From an uncultured Lachnospiraceae bacterium (GTDB lineage: Bacteria > Bacillota > Clostridia > Lachnospirales > Lachnospiraceae), in NCBI GenBank assembly GCA_910585765.1, contig CAJUES010000038.1, positions 1 to 35,317 of the forward strand: 35,317 bases of DNA, written 5' to 3'. Of this stretch, positions 22,546-32,700 are shown piece after piece (the first letter of the stretch is position 1; the number at the start of each line of letters is the position of its first letter). Under the pieces are notes generated by a model. That model had not been told where the DNA came from. It searched no databases and worked only from the letters and a program-made list of their open reading frames with translations. The position numbers were made by a program, and so were the translations under genes.

Positions 22546-25281
22546 CTAACAGTTTTTCAGATGTGTATCAAACGCCTCGATCTGCTCGGGTGTCAGATTT
22601 ACAAACGGCGTATCGTTGAGCATAATCACCGTCATGTCGCGCATCCCTGTCGGTACTGCCTTCCATTCCGGAATGAATTTTTCTACCACAGCCATCGCGG
22701 TTTCGCTTTCCAGCAATTCACTAAACGGCGATTTGGATGAATAGATTTTGATAATCGGCACTTCCGGCATATATGTATATTCATAGGTTCCTGCCGGCAC
22801 CTCGATTGGCTCTTTTGCAGTATTTGGCAGAACAATCTTTGCCGACGCGCCAAACGGCACAGTCACCTTCAGCTGAAATTCCCCGCTCTTTTCCACATTC
22901 CAGCAAATCTCATAAAGACCTGCAATGGACTGATATTTCATGGCACAAGACGTAATCCGGTAATCCGGCTGCGGCGCAATCGTCACATGCGTGAATCCGG
23001 GATGCGCTTCCTCGATATGCAGGCCTGCCATATTCCAGTACATCCACTCCACAACGCTCCCATAAGAATAATGGTTCAGAGAATTCATCTCAGTACCGCT
23101 GATCCTGCCATCGGGCAGAATCGAATTCCAACGCTCCCAGATGGTGGTTGCCCCCATATTGACCGCGTACAGCCAGCCAGGGCAATCTTCATTTAAAAGC
23201 AGCTTATAGGCCAGCTCGTTATTACCATAATCGGACAATACTTTGTTCAGCAGACAGGTTCCTACAAATCCTGTCTTCAGATACCCTTTGTTGACTTTCA
23301 GTTTTTCTTTCAGAAAATCAGCAATCCGTTCTTTGCTCCCTTCCGGGGCAAAATCCATGTACAGCGCGACTGCATAGGCTGTCTGTGTCGTCAATGCAAG
23401 ACGGCCGTTTGCGGTAAAATACTCTGCCTGCAGCGAAGCCTTGATCTCATCCGCCAGTGTCCTGTAAGAAGCTGCATCTTCCTCTCTGCCCAGAAGCTTC
23501 GCCGCTTTCGCCACAATATCCGCAGAGTGATAATAATATGCCGTGGCGATATATCCGTCCTCGGTTGCGCCCTTAAAGCCGTCATCTCCCTCGCCGTCCA
23601 GCGCCAGCCAGTCGCCAAAATGAAATCCTACATCCCAGCGGCGCCTTCCTCCTGTGGCTTCATCAATTCCTTTGATATAATCCACCCACTGCCGCATACT
23701 CTCAAACTGTTCCTTTAAGATGCTGATATCCCCATAATATAAATACAAATTCCATGGAATGATTGTCGCTGCGTCACCCCACACGGAACAGGTCGGACCA
23801 TTCTCATGAAAAACCGGTATGACAGAGGTCACATGTCCGTATTCCTGCTGCGTCTCATACAGATCATGGCTGAACTTGCGCAGGAAATTGTAGCTGTCCA
23901 TATTAAAGCATGCCGTGCCTGAGAATACCTGTGTGTCCGCGGTCCATCCCATGCGCTCGTCCCGCTGCGGACAGTCCGTTGGAATGTCCACATAATTGCA
24001 CTTCTGTCCCCACATCGCATTCTGAATCAGCTGGTTTACCTTGTCGTTGTTTGTGGTGATCCATCCAGTCTGTTCCATGTCGCTGTAGAGCACGCAGCCG
24101 GTAAACTGCTCTGTGCTGATTTCCTTTGTAAAACCTTCCACCTTGACATAGCGGAATCCATAATACGTAAAATGCGGCTGTACATCCTTTGCAATTCCGT
24201 CTGAAATATACGTAAATTCTGCCTTGGCTGTCCGCAGATTATCCCGGTAAAAATTGCCGTCCTGCAGTACCTCGCCAAACTGCATATGAATCTTAACTCC
24301 CTTGGGCTCATCAACAGAAAACCGCACAAATCCCGCCATATTCTGTCCCATGTCAATCACGGTTTCCCCAGCCGGTGTATGGATAATGTCGGTTGGCCTG
24401 ATCTCCTCCTTGACAATGACCGGCTGTCCGTATCTGGCCGTCAGGCGCTGTGTAGGACCATCTAAAATCTCGGCATCATATAATTCAGGAGCGTCGGATG
24501 TCGGAACAAATGTTTCTCCATCATAAATATTACTAAAAATTACATCTCCTGCTTTGACCTTCCAGGATTCATCGGAGAGGATCTTATCCTCTCCTCCCTG
24601 CGCATCCTGCATCACCAGCTCCAAAATCATTTTGTGCTGATCGCCATAGTTATTGACGGCATGATCCAGACCAAATCTCCCCTTATACCATCCGTCTGCC
24701 AGAAATACTTCCAGCTTATGCTGTCCGTTCTTAATCTGTACTTCATAAGTCTGGTACTGAATCCAACGGTTGTAATCGGTACACCCCGGCGTCAGATATT
24801 CATTCCCAACCCGCTCACCATCCAGGTATAACTCATACAGCCCCAGTCCCGTGACATAGATACGGCTCCTTTTATATGTCTTGTCCGTTGTAAATTCTTT
24901 GATTAGTACTTGGTTTGTATCCTTTAATTTGCTGCAGCCAATCCACTTGCCCTCCCAGGGTTCTTCCATCCTGGCAGTCTCAAACCATGCTGTATCGCTG
25001 ACGGCGTACTCTCCGTTCTCTCCCCACACCTCTGCCTGCCAGTAATATCTGGTGCGCGGCTTCAATTCCAGCGCCAGATCTGTACCGATCATTGCAAGCC
25101 CGGATGATTTCCCGGTATCATATACTACATCCTCAAATTCCGTATCCAAAGCCACACGGATGCGGATGGCTTCGGCAGTTTTTGCCCTGGTATCTTCCAC
25201 ACGGAAGGATACCCTTGGCGACTTAATCTCATATCCCAATGGATTTGTCAGATGGTTTGTCTGCATCCCTGTAATTTTCAT
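22546..25281 (-). CDS. Alpha-L-rhamnosidase, GH78
   Basis: 911 residues, ATG with GGGGGAAATAACGG upstream. An N-terminal fibronectin-like part is followed by beta-sandwich domains (YVTGLGLYELYLDGERVGNE, YLTPGCTDYNRW), then the (alpha/alpha)6 barrel. DCPQRDERMGWTADTQVF at about 437-454 and TTIWERWNS at about 710 carry the conserved acidic residues of the family. A beta domain and a C-terminal helical tail follow (SPFSELLESE...LTPEQIEAFDTHL). It hydrolyses terminal rhamnose from plant glycosides and pectin. No signal peptide is visible, so it acts in the cytosol on imported oligosaccharides or glycosides. It lies 64 bases after the glycosyltransferase pseudogene. Confidence 0.93.
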   Translation of the reverse strand: MKITGMQTNHLTNPLGYEIKSPRVSFRVEDTRAKTAEAIRIRVALDTEFEDVVYDTGKSSGLAMIGTDLALELKPRTRYYWQAEVWGENGEYAVSDTAWFETARMEEPWEGKWIGCSKLKDTNQVLIKEFTTDKTYKRSRIYVTGLGLYELYLDGERVGNEYLTPGCTDYNRWIQYQTYEVQIKNGQHKLEVFLADGWYKGRFGLDHAVNNYGDQHKMILELVMQDAQGGEDKILSDESWKVKAGDVIFSNIYDGETFVPTSDAPELYDAEILDGPTQRLTARYGQPVIVKEEIRPTDIIHTPAGETVIDMGQNMAGFVRFSVDEPKGVKIHMQFGEVLQDGNFYRDNLRTAKAEFTYISDGIAKDVQPHFTYYGFRYVKVEGFTKEISTEQFTGCVLYSDMEQTGWITTNNDKVNQLIQNAMWGQKCNYVDIPTDCPQRDERMGWTADTQVFSGTACFNMDSYNFLRKFSHDLYETQQEYGHVTSVIPVFHENGPTCSVWGDAATIIPWNLYLYYGDISILKEQFESMRQWVDYIKGIDEATGGRRRWDVGFHFGDWLALDGEGDDGFKGATEDGYIATAYYYHSADIVAKAAKLLGREEDAASYRTLADEIKASLQAEYFTANGRLALTTQTAYAVALYMDFAPEGSKERIADFLKEKLKVNKGYLKTGFVGTCLLNKVLSDYGNNELAYKLLLNEDCPGWLYAVNMGATTIWERWNSILPDGRISGTEMNSLNHYSYGSVVEWMYWNMAGLHIEEAHPGFTHVTIAPQPDYRITSCAMKYQSIAGLYEICWNVEKSGEFQLKVTVPFGASAKIVLPNTAKEPIEVPAGTYEYTYMPEVPIIKIYSSKSPFSELLESETAMAVVEKFIPEWKAVPTGMRDMTVIMLNDTPFVNLTPEQIEAFDTHLKNC

Positions 25282-25345
25282 CCGTTATTTCCCCCTTTTC
25301 CAGAATAGCCTCATGGAGCCTGTTTAATGCTTCCGAAGTCAAAAA

Positions 25346-26546
25346 TTATTTTTCCAAAAACGAAATCAGTGCATTTACAGATGCCTTTGCACCACCCAAT
25401 GTTTTCATATCCGCGCTGAACTCATTGACCTTTTCCTTATAAGACGGATCATTTAACAAAATCTGTATCTTTTCTTTGAGCATCTCATTGGTGATTCCCC
25501 CTTTATCCAGAAGCGCAAATCCAAGCCCGTTGCGCTCAATCTGTCTTGCGGTAATGGCCTGCTCATCCATCTGCGGAATCGCGATCATAGGCACCCCATA
25601 ATAAATGGATTCTCCTGTGCCGCCCATACCTGCATGGGGTGATAAAAACGGACGCCTGAGACAGAATATCCAGCTGCGGAACCATTTTTCCAAGCTCCAC
25701 ATTTGCCGGTAAGTCTGTCAGCGAATCCGGGTCGATTGCTCCCAGAGCAGCAAATACATTGATATCAAGATCCCTGACTGCATCGAACAGAATCGGATAA
25801 TACTCCGGCCAGTTATTAAATGCTGTTCCAAGTGAGGAATATAATAGAGGCTTCCCGTTATCAGGCGCCTGCCATGTGCCGAATGTGCTTCGTTTGCCAA
25901 TCTGCACCCCTGTAAACACAAAGCTGTCATCAAACGTTTCATAGTCGGGCACCAGACGCTTCTGCATCATCACAAGGTTCAGATCCCCCTGTCCATCAAA
26001 AATCTCTTTGACCGTCATCTTCCGGCATCCATATTTTTCAACATACCCGTCCGCAATCTGGTCCGCCGCAATCCGAAGCGGGTGATCCGCGGGAATCCCT
26101 TCAAAGGACGCCGCCACGGAGTAGCTTCCGTTGGAAGGATAGCTGGTGTACAGCATCACATTGGGAATGCCTAGGATATCTGCTGCCATGGTACCGGCAA
26201 TACCTGCAAAATCATGAAGAATTGCATCCGGACGATCCTCTCGCAGTACACTTAAAACATCTTCAATAAATGCGCCTGCCTCATTCAAAAACAGGAAAGG
26301 AACCACAGCCGCAACATTGTCCTCCTGTCCGTCATTTTTTTCTTCCTTGCTCTCATTATGTTTATCATTTTCTGCCATCCAGGACTTCATTGGCACAAAT
26401 TTTGCACCGGTTGGCTCAATGACCTTCCTGAAATCTTCCGTTGTAAAATAAGTCACGCGGTGCCCCGCATTTACTAGCTCTGTTGTGAGCGACAGTGTAG
26501 GATTGATGTGCCTGAAAGCACCAAGCGATACGATTGCTAAATGCAT
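25346..26546 (-). pseudogene. UDP-glycosyltransferase (MGT/OleD type), frameshifted
   Basis: The first frame (26546 to about 25640) encodes a GT-B glycosyltransferase N-domain: MHLAIVSLGAFRHINPTLSL, then ILHDFAGIAGTMAADILGIP and LLYSSLGTAFNNWPEYYP. At a GGGG run (25636-25639 on the plus strand) one extra base shifts the frame. The other frame continues the same protein: HAGMGGTGESIYYGVPMIAI, then PQMDEQAITARQIE, the nucleotide-sugar binding block, and ends at 25346. One base fewer would give a full ~400-residue enzyme of the macrolide/flavonoid glycosyltransferase type, so it may be a sequencing error rather than a real mutation. The ATG has AGGAGG upstream, and it heads the rhamnosidase operon. 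Confidence 0.85.
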
Positions 26547-26840
26547 AATTGATTCCTCCTGATTCTATTCTTTCTTAATAGTTCCCAAGACCATGCACAG
26601 GTTCTTGTGGCGAAATTACATGATGTCTCTTGTTGCATATTATTTTATAAAAATACGACCGAAACTACAATGTAGTTTTTTTTTGACGAGCCGACATATT
26701 TTTCTGTCATTCTCTGAGATGAATGTTTTTCCTGTTATAATATCTTTGTATAAGTCTGCTGTTTATTGCTGCTTTTTCGTTTTCTGTTTCTTTTCCGCAT
26801 TCATAATTTTAGTTGTAACCAAAGATACTTTATGATACAC
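26547..26840. promoter_or_regulatory. Intergenic region upstream of the glycosyltransferase/rhamnosidase operon
   Basis: AT-rich, without a supported gene. It should carry the leftward operon promoter (TATAAA/TAATAT-like boxes near 26640-26655). A small AAACTAC-AAT-GTAGTTT hairpin followed by a T run sits at 26662-26685 on the plus strand; no gene ends there. Confidence 0.4.
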
Positions 26841-26848
26841 TGATTATA

Positions 26849-27179
26849 AGTTTAGGAACTGTAGAAAAATAATGAAAGTACAAAAATTGAGACTGCGGTG
26901 GACAGCGCACTGTATACCATGCCGGAAGATTTTGGATTAAAAAAGTTGCTGATCGCACATAAAGCGGAGGTGAAACAGATGTGTATTACAGAGTACAATG
27001 AAGCAGAAACCATGGAGCAGTTTCGAGAAGAAGGACGGGAAGAAGGACGGGAAGAAGGACGGGAAACGGCGGCCGTTAATATGCTGAAAGATCATTTGGC
27101 ATTAGATAAAGTTGTCCTGTATTCAGGTCTTTCGAGGGCACGCGTATTAGAACTGCAGAAAAATTTGATAAATAATTGA
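26849..27179 (+). pseudogene. C-terminal remnant of an Rpn/PD-(D/E)XK nuclease-type transposase
   Basis: An open frame from about 26865 to 27179 has no good start; a GTG at 26898 is the first possible one. It encodes TAVDSALYTMPEDFGLKKLL, LTEYNE-like CITEYNEAETMEQF, then REEG repeats and a helix-turn-helix-like end (DKVVLYSGLSRARVLELQK). This is the usual C-terminus of the Rpn (recombination-promoting nuclease) family; the nuclease core is missing. Upstream, at 26850-26862, is TTTAGGAACTGTA, close to one arm of the palindrome at 31486-31520, perhaps a former element end. The 12-bp repeats at 27027-27062 give the REEG units. Confidence 0.7.
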
Positions 27180-27211
27180 GCGCTCTGTCAGACAAACATG
27201 AAGGAGCTTTT

Positions 27212-28339
27212 ATGGCATACTATATTACTTACGGAGAATTTCAGTATCATTTAAAAGAATATTTTCAGAGAACGGGAAATCGGATGCAGTTTCCGGAGAT
27301 GACAACCTATCTTTATCGAAAGGGTCTTTTACTGGACGCACCCCCTTGGGAACATCCAGTAAATAAGATGTATGGACCTATGACGGATGAGGAATTTGAC
27401 AAGGTTATAGATTCTTTCGTACTGTCCCTGACACCGAATACTCCTGTCACTTCGGCTGTCAACGAGACAGATATTATTCCACAGGCCAGGGATGTTTATG
27501 TGATCTGGCATCCCAGGTACACCCGTCCCAGCACGCATACCCACAATTATTTTGAAGTGGATTTCGTCGCTTCCGAACAGTGCTCCTTTGTATTTGAAAA
27601 TGAGGAAAGAATCCTAAAGACTGGCGAGTTATGTATTGTTGCGCCTTATTCCAAACATGATCTAACCATCAATGATGACGAAACTACCGTCTTTTGTATT
27701 ATGATCCGGAAAAGCACTTTCAATACGACATTTTTCTCCCTGATGTCGCAGAAGAATCTGCTTTCCTATTTCTTTCGGACAATCCTGCACGGAGATTCCC
27801 ATGCGAATTATTTATTATTTTATTCCGAGGATGTTGTCTGGCTGAAAAATATCATCAGGAACGCGATAGCTGAATGCCACAAGGGAGACGACCTCAGCAA
27901 CAACAACTGTATCAGTTGGATTCATCTCTTTTTCTCGCAATTAATCCGCGACTACAGCAAGACCGTTCAATTTTATAACCACCAGATGGGAACCGATTTT
28001 TCGCTGGTTCTCCAGTATATCCAGCACAATTACCGGACTCTGACGCTGGCCTCTCTTGCAGAATTTTTTCATTACAGTGAGGCGTACTTAAGCACACTGA
28101 TCAGACAGAACACAGGCTGCAGCTTCACCTTCCTTGTGAAACAGCTTAGAATGGCAGACGCCGTCTCTTATCTGACCAATACACAGATGAAAATCGGGGA
28201 GATTGCCGAGAATGTCGGCTATAATTCTGCGGACCATTTTTCGAGAGTATTTCGCACAACGTATCAGATGTCACCGCAGGAGTACCGCAAAACGCATCAG
28301 ACGTTGGAAGAATCATTTACACCGTTTGCGGAGATTTAA
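27212..28339 (+). CDS. AraC-family regulator of the sugar-utilisation genes
   Basis: 375 residues from the ATG at 27212, five bases after AAGGAG; the frame is open 12 codons further upstream from a TTG without a site. Residues about 95-180 are a cupin-like sensor domain (YTRPSTHTHNYFEVDFVASE, LKTGELCIVAPYSKHD). The last ~100 residues are two AraC helix-turn-helix units: LTLASLAEFFHYSEAYLSTL and MKIGEIAENVGYNSADHFSR, followed by FRTTYQMSPQEYRK. Such proteins activate nearby glycoside genes when a sugar binds the cupin. It lies divergent from the rhamnosidase operon, with the Rpn remnant in between, so that operon is the likely target. Confidence 0.9.
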   Translation: MAYYITYGEFQYHLKEYFQRTGNRMQFPEMTTYLYRKGLLLDAPPWEHPVNKMYGPMTDEEFDKVIDSFVLSLTPNTPVTSAVNETDIIPQARDVYVIWHPRYTRPSTHTHNYFEVDFVASEQCSFVFENEERILKTGELCIVAPYSKHDLTINDDETTVFCIMIRKSTFNTTFFSLMSQKNLLSYFFRTILHGDSHANYLLFYSEDVVWLKNIIRNAIAECHKGDDLSNNNCISWIHLFFSQLIRDYSKTVQFYNHQMGTDFSLVLQYIQHNYRTLTLASLAEFFHYSEAYLSTLIRQNTGCSFTFLVKQLRMADAVSYLTNTQMKIGEIAENVGYNSADHFSRVFRTTYQMSPQEYRKTHQTLEESFTPFAEI

Positions 28340-28537
28340 ATTATGTGTACAAACATGCGTTCATCCATCGCGAAATCAGCCGCGAAAGCAGATAATCCCC
28401 TGATAGATGATATCCTGTCCCAATTGGTCAATTCTCTGTGCCATACACTGTCATCCAAAGAACTTTATTAATGATAATGCTGCCGTGTTTCCAGCGTACT
28501 CTGCACAAATTCGGGACTTTCGGATCCAACTATTTCT
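28340..28537. other. Gap between convergent AraC and GH43 genes
   Basis: No gene is supported. A 42-codon frame (28343-28471, plus strand) lacks a ribosome binding site and resembles no family I know. I see no convincing terminator. Confidence 0.4.
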
Positions 28538-29888
28538 CTACACAATCGTGATCGCGGCAAAATCCACTGTCCCTTCTATCACCTTAATATAGACACTGTG
28601 AACGCCTGTTGTCTGCTTTAATTTTTCCGACCTTTCTTCCCATCCGGCGGAGCCCACGGTCATGGAAGACACCTCCTCACCGTCCGGCGAGTCAAGCAGC
28701 ACCTGTACCTTCCCAGTTCCCCGGAGTTCCAGCGTGATCTCTTTCTCATCCCCATCAAAAGCAAAATACTTGAATCCTGCCACTGCACCCTCCCTGAGAT
28801 TTGTAATATATGGCTTGAACCCCTTTTCATAATCAGTATCCTCTTCCTCTGTGATATAAGGCATATCTGCCGGAAGTTTAGGAAACATTTCACCGAGAGC
28901 CGGTTCTACCACATGCCCGACAGCGCTGCGGTCTTTCTCTGTGAGATGGCATGCGATATAAGACAGATATGTATTCTTTGCAGGAAGCGGTCCGCCATTG
29001 AGCCCGCAGCTTGTGATCTCAATCTGCGGAATCGTCCCGTCTTCTGCAATCTGCACTCTATCTGCGCAGCCTTGTCTGGAAAATCCAGTGCCGTGGGTCT
29101 GGCGATACCAGAAAATATATACTTCCCCGTCAATTTCCACAAGTCTGCCATGGTTATTGCCTGTATAATTTACAGCAAGCTCATTGCCCTGATAACCCAG
29201 ATCGCCGTTTGATACAATCACACCCTGATATGTAAAGGGTCCTTCCGGAGTCCTTGCCATCCCATAGCAGAGCTCATGACCCTGCAGACTGGAATACACA
29301 AAATAATACCAGTCACCAATCCTTCGAATACTGGATGCTTCAAAGAATGGGTGTTCTTCATATCCCGTTCCTTTGGCAGTGTCTATACCATTGGCCACAC
29401 ATACCGGATCACTAATAATCGTATGCATATCATCTGCAAGCCGCACCATCATTGCACCTGGAAAAATAACGTTTTCCATTCCCGGAAAGCGGAATTTCGT
29501 CGCTGACAGCAACAGAGATCACATTGGTAAAATCAAGGGAATAATACAGATAATATCTGCCGTCCGGTCCCTTGGCGACATCCGGCGCATACAGTAAATG
29601 CGGATTCTCTGGTGTTCCTGACGGCATATCGATCACAGGAAGCTCTCCCTCATAGGGCGCTCCATTGAGCGGATCCTGATCTTTGCGATAGCTGACTCCC
29701 TCACACCGCCAGTTGCCAGGATCATCGACCGGCGCGCTCCACACAACATAGTCTCCCTCGCAGAATGATACGCCATTTCTGCTGTCATGACTGCCATATA
29801 GATAAACTCTCCCATCAAACACATGCGGTTCGCCATCCGGCACAAATTCCCATGATGGAAGGTATGGATTCAATCCTAATGCTTTCAT
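28538..29888 (-). pseudogene. GH43-family arabinosidase/xylosidase, broken by deletion and frameshift
   Basis: The start is the ATG at 29888 (AGGAGAGGGTGTTT upstream). The first frame gives LNPYLPSWEFVPDGEPHVFD, LYGSHDSRNGVSFCEGDYVVW, LYAPDVAKGPDGRYYLYYSLD, the N-terminal blades of a GH43 propeller with its first catalytic Asp region. At about 29505 reading must shift frame. The rest (FPGAMMVRLADDMHTI, HPFFEASSIRRIGDWYYFVYS, NHGRLVEIDGEVYIFWYRQT) continues the propeller to a C-terminal CBM6-like domain ending at 28538. The segment that usually contains FDPGV between the two parts is missing, about 50 residues by memory of the family. So more than a single base is lost, and it is probably inactive. 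Confidence 0.8.
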
Positions 29889-30069
29889 AAACACCCTCTC
29901 CTATCTTCTATTTCTTGCGCAAATTAAATAAGTTATAACCTGTCAGTCTTTGCTGACATATTTGATGCAGACGGATTCTATTCTTTATGAATGATTGCAT
30001 TTACCCCTTCACATATGATAACATTAGATTCGATCGGACTGGTATATTATTTCCTGTTCTTTGTTTTGA

Positions 30070-31200
30070 TTGTCCATGCACATGAATCAAGCAAGGGAAC
30101 GCCCTTCCCTCCTGCCTGATTCATGTACAATCGAGTTTGCCGGCCTTCCGGACAGCTTTGAATCAGAAGGATACGACCGCACTCATATGCGGCTTCCAGA
30201 CTGTCAGAATCGCTTAATCGAAGAAATCCTTTCTGTACAGTCCGAGGTGATTGTCGTACTTCATAACGGTTCTCCGGTTGAGATGCCCTGGCTTCCCAAG
30301 GTGAAGGGACTTTTAGAAGCCTATCTTGGCGGACAGGCTGTGGGCGAGGCTCTTGCAGATATTTTATTCGGCAAAGTCAATCCATCCGGAAAACTGGCGG
30401 AAACATTACCCTGTAAGCTCTCCGACAATCCCTCCTACCTGACATTTGGCAACGGGGAAGCCGTCGAATACAATGAAGGTCTTTTCGTGGGATACCGTTA
30501 TTATGACAAGAAAGAGATGCCCGTTGCATTTCCGTTCAGATATGGACTCTCATATACAACTTTTGTTTATAGCAATCTGACTGTCAGCCAGAGCGAAATC
30601 TCTGACAGCGATACCCTCACGGTAACTGTAGATGTGACAAACACCGGCAGCACAGAAGGCAAAGAGATTGTCCAGCTCTATGTCCGCGATCTGACAGACG
30701 CAGTACAACGCCCGTTAAAAGAATTGAAAGGCTTTGACAAAGTATCGCTGAAACCCGGCGAGACCAAAACGGCCTCCTTCACACTCGATTACAGAAGCTT
30801 TGCATGGTACCACACAGGCATTCAGGACTGGTATGCGAAAACCGGCGATTATGAAATCGTGATCGGCGGCGCCTCCCGCGATATCCGCCTGACACAAAAG
30901 ATTCACCTGAATACCAAAAAGAAACTGCCCTTGAACGTCCATATGAATACCACACTGGGAGAATTGCTGTCCGATGAGCGCACGATTCCATTTGGACTGG
31001 ATTTTAAAAACCGCATGGATGCGTTCTTTGGCGCGCAACTGACACCCCGGATATAGACAGTTCAAGTTCCAAGGAAGCGATCAGAGACGCGATGAACAAT
31101 GCTATGATCGCTTCCATGCCCTTGCGCAACATGGTGACCTTTGGGCTGGTTGGCAAAGAAGATCTTCAGAAAATGCTGGATAAGATCAATTCCTTATAAA
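30070..31200 (+). pseudogene. C-terminal half of a GH3 beta-glucosidase, frameshifted near its end
   Basis: From about 30127 the frame encodes the second half of GH3: FAGLPDSFESEGYDRTHMRL, VLHNGSPVEMPW, YLGGQAVGEALADILFGKVN PSGKL, YRYYD, FPFRYGLSYTTF, then a fibronectin-III-like domain (VTNTGSTEGKEIVQLYVRD). The N-terminal TIM barrel with the SDW nucleophile is absent, and no ribosome site precedes the first ATG. Near 31045-31048 (CCCC) the frame shifts; the alternative frame continues as SSKEAIRDAMNNAMIASMPL RNMVTFG and stops at 31198-31200, which is the normal GH3 tail. It is a 5'-truncated, decaying gene. Confidence 0.85.
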
Positions 31201-31204
31201 TTCC

Positions 31205-31248
31205 AAAAAAGGACTGACAGCGCTTTCTCTGCACTGTCAGTCCTTTTT
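31205..31248. terminator. Strong bidirectional terminator
   Basis: GGACTGACAG (31211-31220) pairs perfectly with CTGTCAGTCC (31234-31243), with AAAAAA before and TTTTT after. It sits between the GH3 remnant and the convergent 58-residue gene and can serve both. Confidence 0.9.
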
Positions 31249-31279
31249 CCTGATTTTCTGTTTTTCGTTTTCATGTCAT

Positions 31280-31456
31280 TTACTTCTTCATCATCTGGTA
31301 CAGTTTTGCAGCTTCCGTTACATTCCCGCTCTGTGCGAGGAGACCACATACGATCTCAGCCTGATACTCCCTGTATGTCTTGACGATTTCCTTAAAGATA
31401 CCATGTTCCTTGCGGTTTGCTGCATAATTCTTTTCTTTTAATGCGATTGTACTCAT
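31280..31456 (-). CDS. 58-residue uncharacterised protein
   Basis: ATG at 31454-31456 with GGAG nine bases upstream, TAA at 31280-31282. The peptide is basic, helical and soluble, starting MSTIALKEKNYAANRKEHGI and ending GNVTEAAKLYQMMKK, with one Cys. There is no signal peptide. The frame ends 32 bases before a strong terminator, and an imperfect palindrome lies upstream (31486-31520). All this suggests a real, independently transcribed small gene. The ending GNVTEAAKLYQ looks like a helix-turn-helix recognition segment, but I recognise no family. It could also be a product of a small mobile element, given the palindrome. Confidence 0.65.
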   Translation of the reverse strand: MSTIALKEKNYAANRKEHGIFKEIVKTYREYQAEIVCGLLAQSGNVTEAAKLYQMMKK

Positions 31457-31483
31457 TGTCTTAATCTCCTTTTCTATCTGATT

Positions 31484-31520
31484 TCTAACTAAGGGACTGT
31501 TAATTCTTAACAGTTCCTAA
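31484..31520. repeat. Long palindrome upstream of the 58-residue gene
   Basis: CTAAGGGACTGTTAA - TTC - TTAACAGTTCCTAAG: 13-14 of 15 positions pair, one by G-U. The right arm read on the minus strand (TTAGGAACTGTT) is nearly the same as 26850-26862 (TTTAGGAACTGTA) before the Rpn remnant. Confidence 0.55.
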
Positions 31521-31714
31521 GTTTATTTTCTGTTTCCCTGTTACAAATATAGTTTACTGTTTTCCGAGCCAGAAAAACAGGTCAGAAATTAACTTATTTT
31601 AAGGCGATATTGACTTTTATATCTTGTTTTTATAAGATACTATCATACGAAGCGATAAAAAATTACAACATTATTAAATTATTAACAAGTTTCAATTATG
31701 AAAGGGAGTCCATC

Positions 31715-32575
31715 ATGAAAGAACCTGTTTATGAGACCATCCAGTATTTAAATCCTCTGGGAATCAGTATGCAGTATATCACAACCCCGGGCGGCTACCA
31801 CCCGATGCACTGGCACGAAGATCTGGAAATCCTTTATCCATTAAATGGCACCGTCACCATATGGGTGGACAAAAAAACATATCTGTTAAAAGAACGACAT
31901 TTCTCCGTGATCGAATCCGCCCAGGTACACAGTACCTGCTCCCTCGCCGATGCATCCATGTTTCTCTGCATTCATTTGTCCAAAATGCAGTTTAAGCACT
32001 ATCTGCCGGAGATTGAACTGCGCAGCATCAACTGCATTCCCGATGAAGTGATGGATGACCACTTCCCAGAATACAGGAACATCTGTGAATTGTTTGAAGC
32101 CATGACTCGGCTGTATATAAAAGAACTCAGCTTCCATTCGCTGGAAGCTGAGGGTATTCTCCTACAGATTATCGCACAATTGCTGCGCAGTTTTTCAGCG
32201 GAAATTCCTTTTGCAAGCACGGTTGACACACAATCCAGGGAACGAATCCGCGAAGTGATTTCCTATGTAGAGACAAACTTCCGCGATCCGATCTCCCTTC
32301 TGGATATTGCGGGCCACTTAGGACTGACGAAAGAATATTTCTGCCGCTTTTTCAAAAAAAGTATGGGTATCTCTTTCTTAAAGTACTTAAATGATGTCCG
32401 CCTTTCCCATATTTATCAGGATCTCCAGAACACGGACGCACCCATCGCAGAAATTATGGAGCGAAACGGATTTACCAACCAAAAGCTTTTCAATCAGGAA
32501 TTCAAAAAACAGTACGGCCAGACGCCGTCCGCGGTCCGGCATCCGCGGAATTTTGCAATGGAAGGAGAACAATGA
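31715..32575 (+). CDS. AraC-family regulator
   Basis: 286 residues from the ATG at 31715 (AAAGGGAG seven bases upstream). The frame is open further upstream, but only through an AT-rich promoter-like region. Residues 1-110 are a cupin sensor (GGYHPMHWHEDLEILYPLNG, then ERHFSVIESAQVHSTCSL). Residues about 185-286 are two helix-turn-helix units: DPISLLDIAGHLGLTKEYFC, RFFKKSMGISF, and APIAEIMERNGFTNQKLFNQ, EFKKQYGQTPSAVR. It is a sugar-responsive regulator by family. Its targets may have been the genes that are now fragments downstream. No intact gene follows it on its strand. Confidence 0.9.
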   Translation: MKEPVYETIQYLNPLGISMQYITTPGGYHPMHWHEDLEILYPLNGTVTIWVDKKTYLLKERHFSVIESAQVHSTCSLADASMFLCIHLSKMQFKHYLPEIELRSINCIPDEVMDDHFPEYRNICELFEAMTRLYIKELSFHSLEAEGILLQIIAQLLRSFSAEIPFASTVDTQSRERIREVISYVETNFRDPISLLDIAGHLGLTKEYFCRFFKKSMGISFLKYLNDVRLSHIYQDLQNTDAPIAEIMERNGFTNQKLFNQEFKKQYGQTPSAVRHPRNFAMEGEQ

Positions 32576-32700
32576 TGACATTTAAAGAAACCTTTCCAGA
32601 TCATTTAAAAATGAACCCTCTGGAAAATATTTTTAAGCAATATTATAGCCACTTTCCGGAGCGCAGCCTGCAGCTTCCCCATACCAGTGAATCTACTGTA
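32576..32700 (+). pseudogene. Fragment of an unknown gene directly after the AraC gene
   Basis: An ATG overlaps the AraC stop and opens a frame whose first ~40 codons (MTFKETFPDHLKMNPLENIF, then KQYYSHFPERSLQLPHT) look like real protein. From about 32700 the sequence is instead the antisense of a rhamnosidase fragment. I cannot name the family; it may be the start of another regulator. Confidence 0.4.

Noticed and set aside
26593..26835. 80-codon plus-strand frame upstream of the Rpn remnant
   Set aside because: AT-rich, Phe/Ser/Cys-biased composition, no ribosome site; reads as intergenic DNA.
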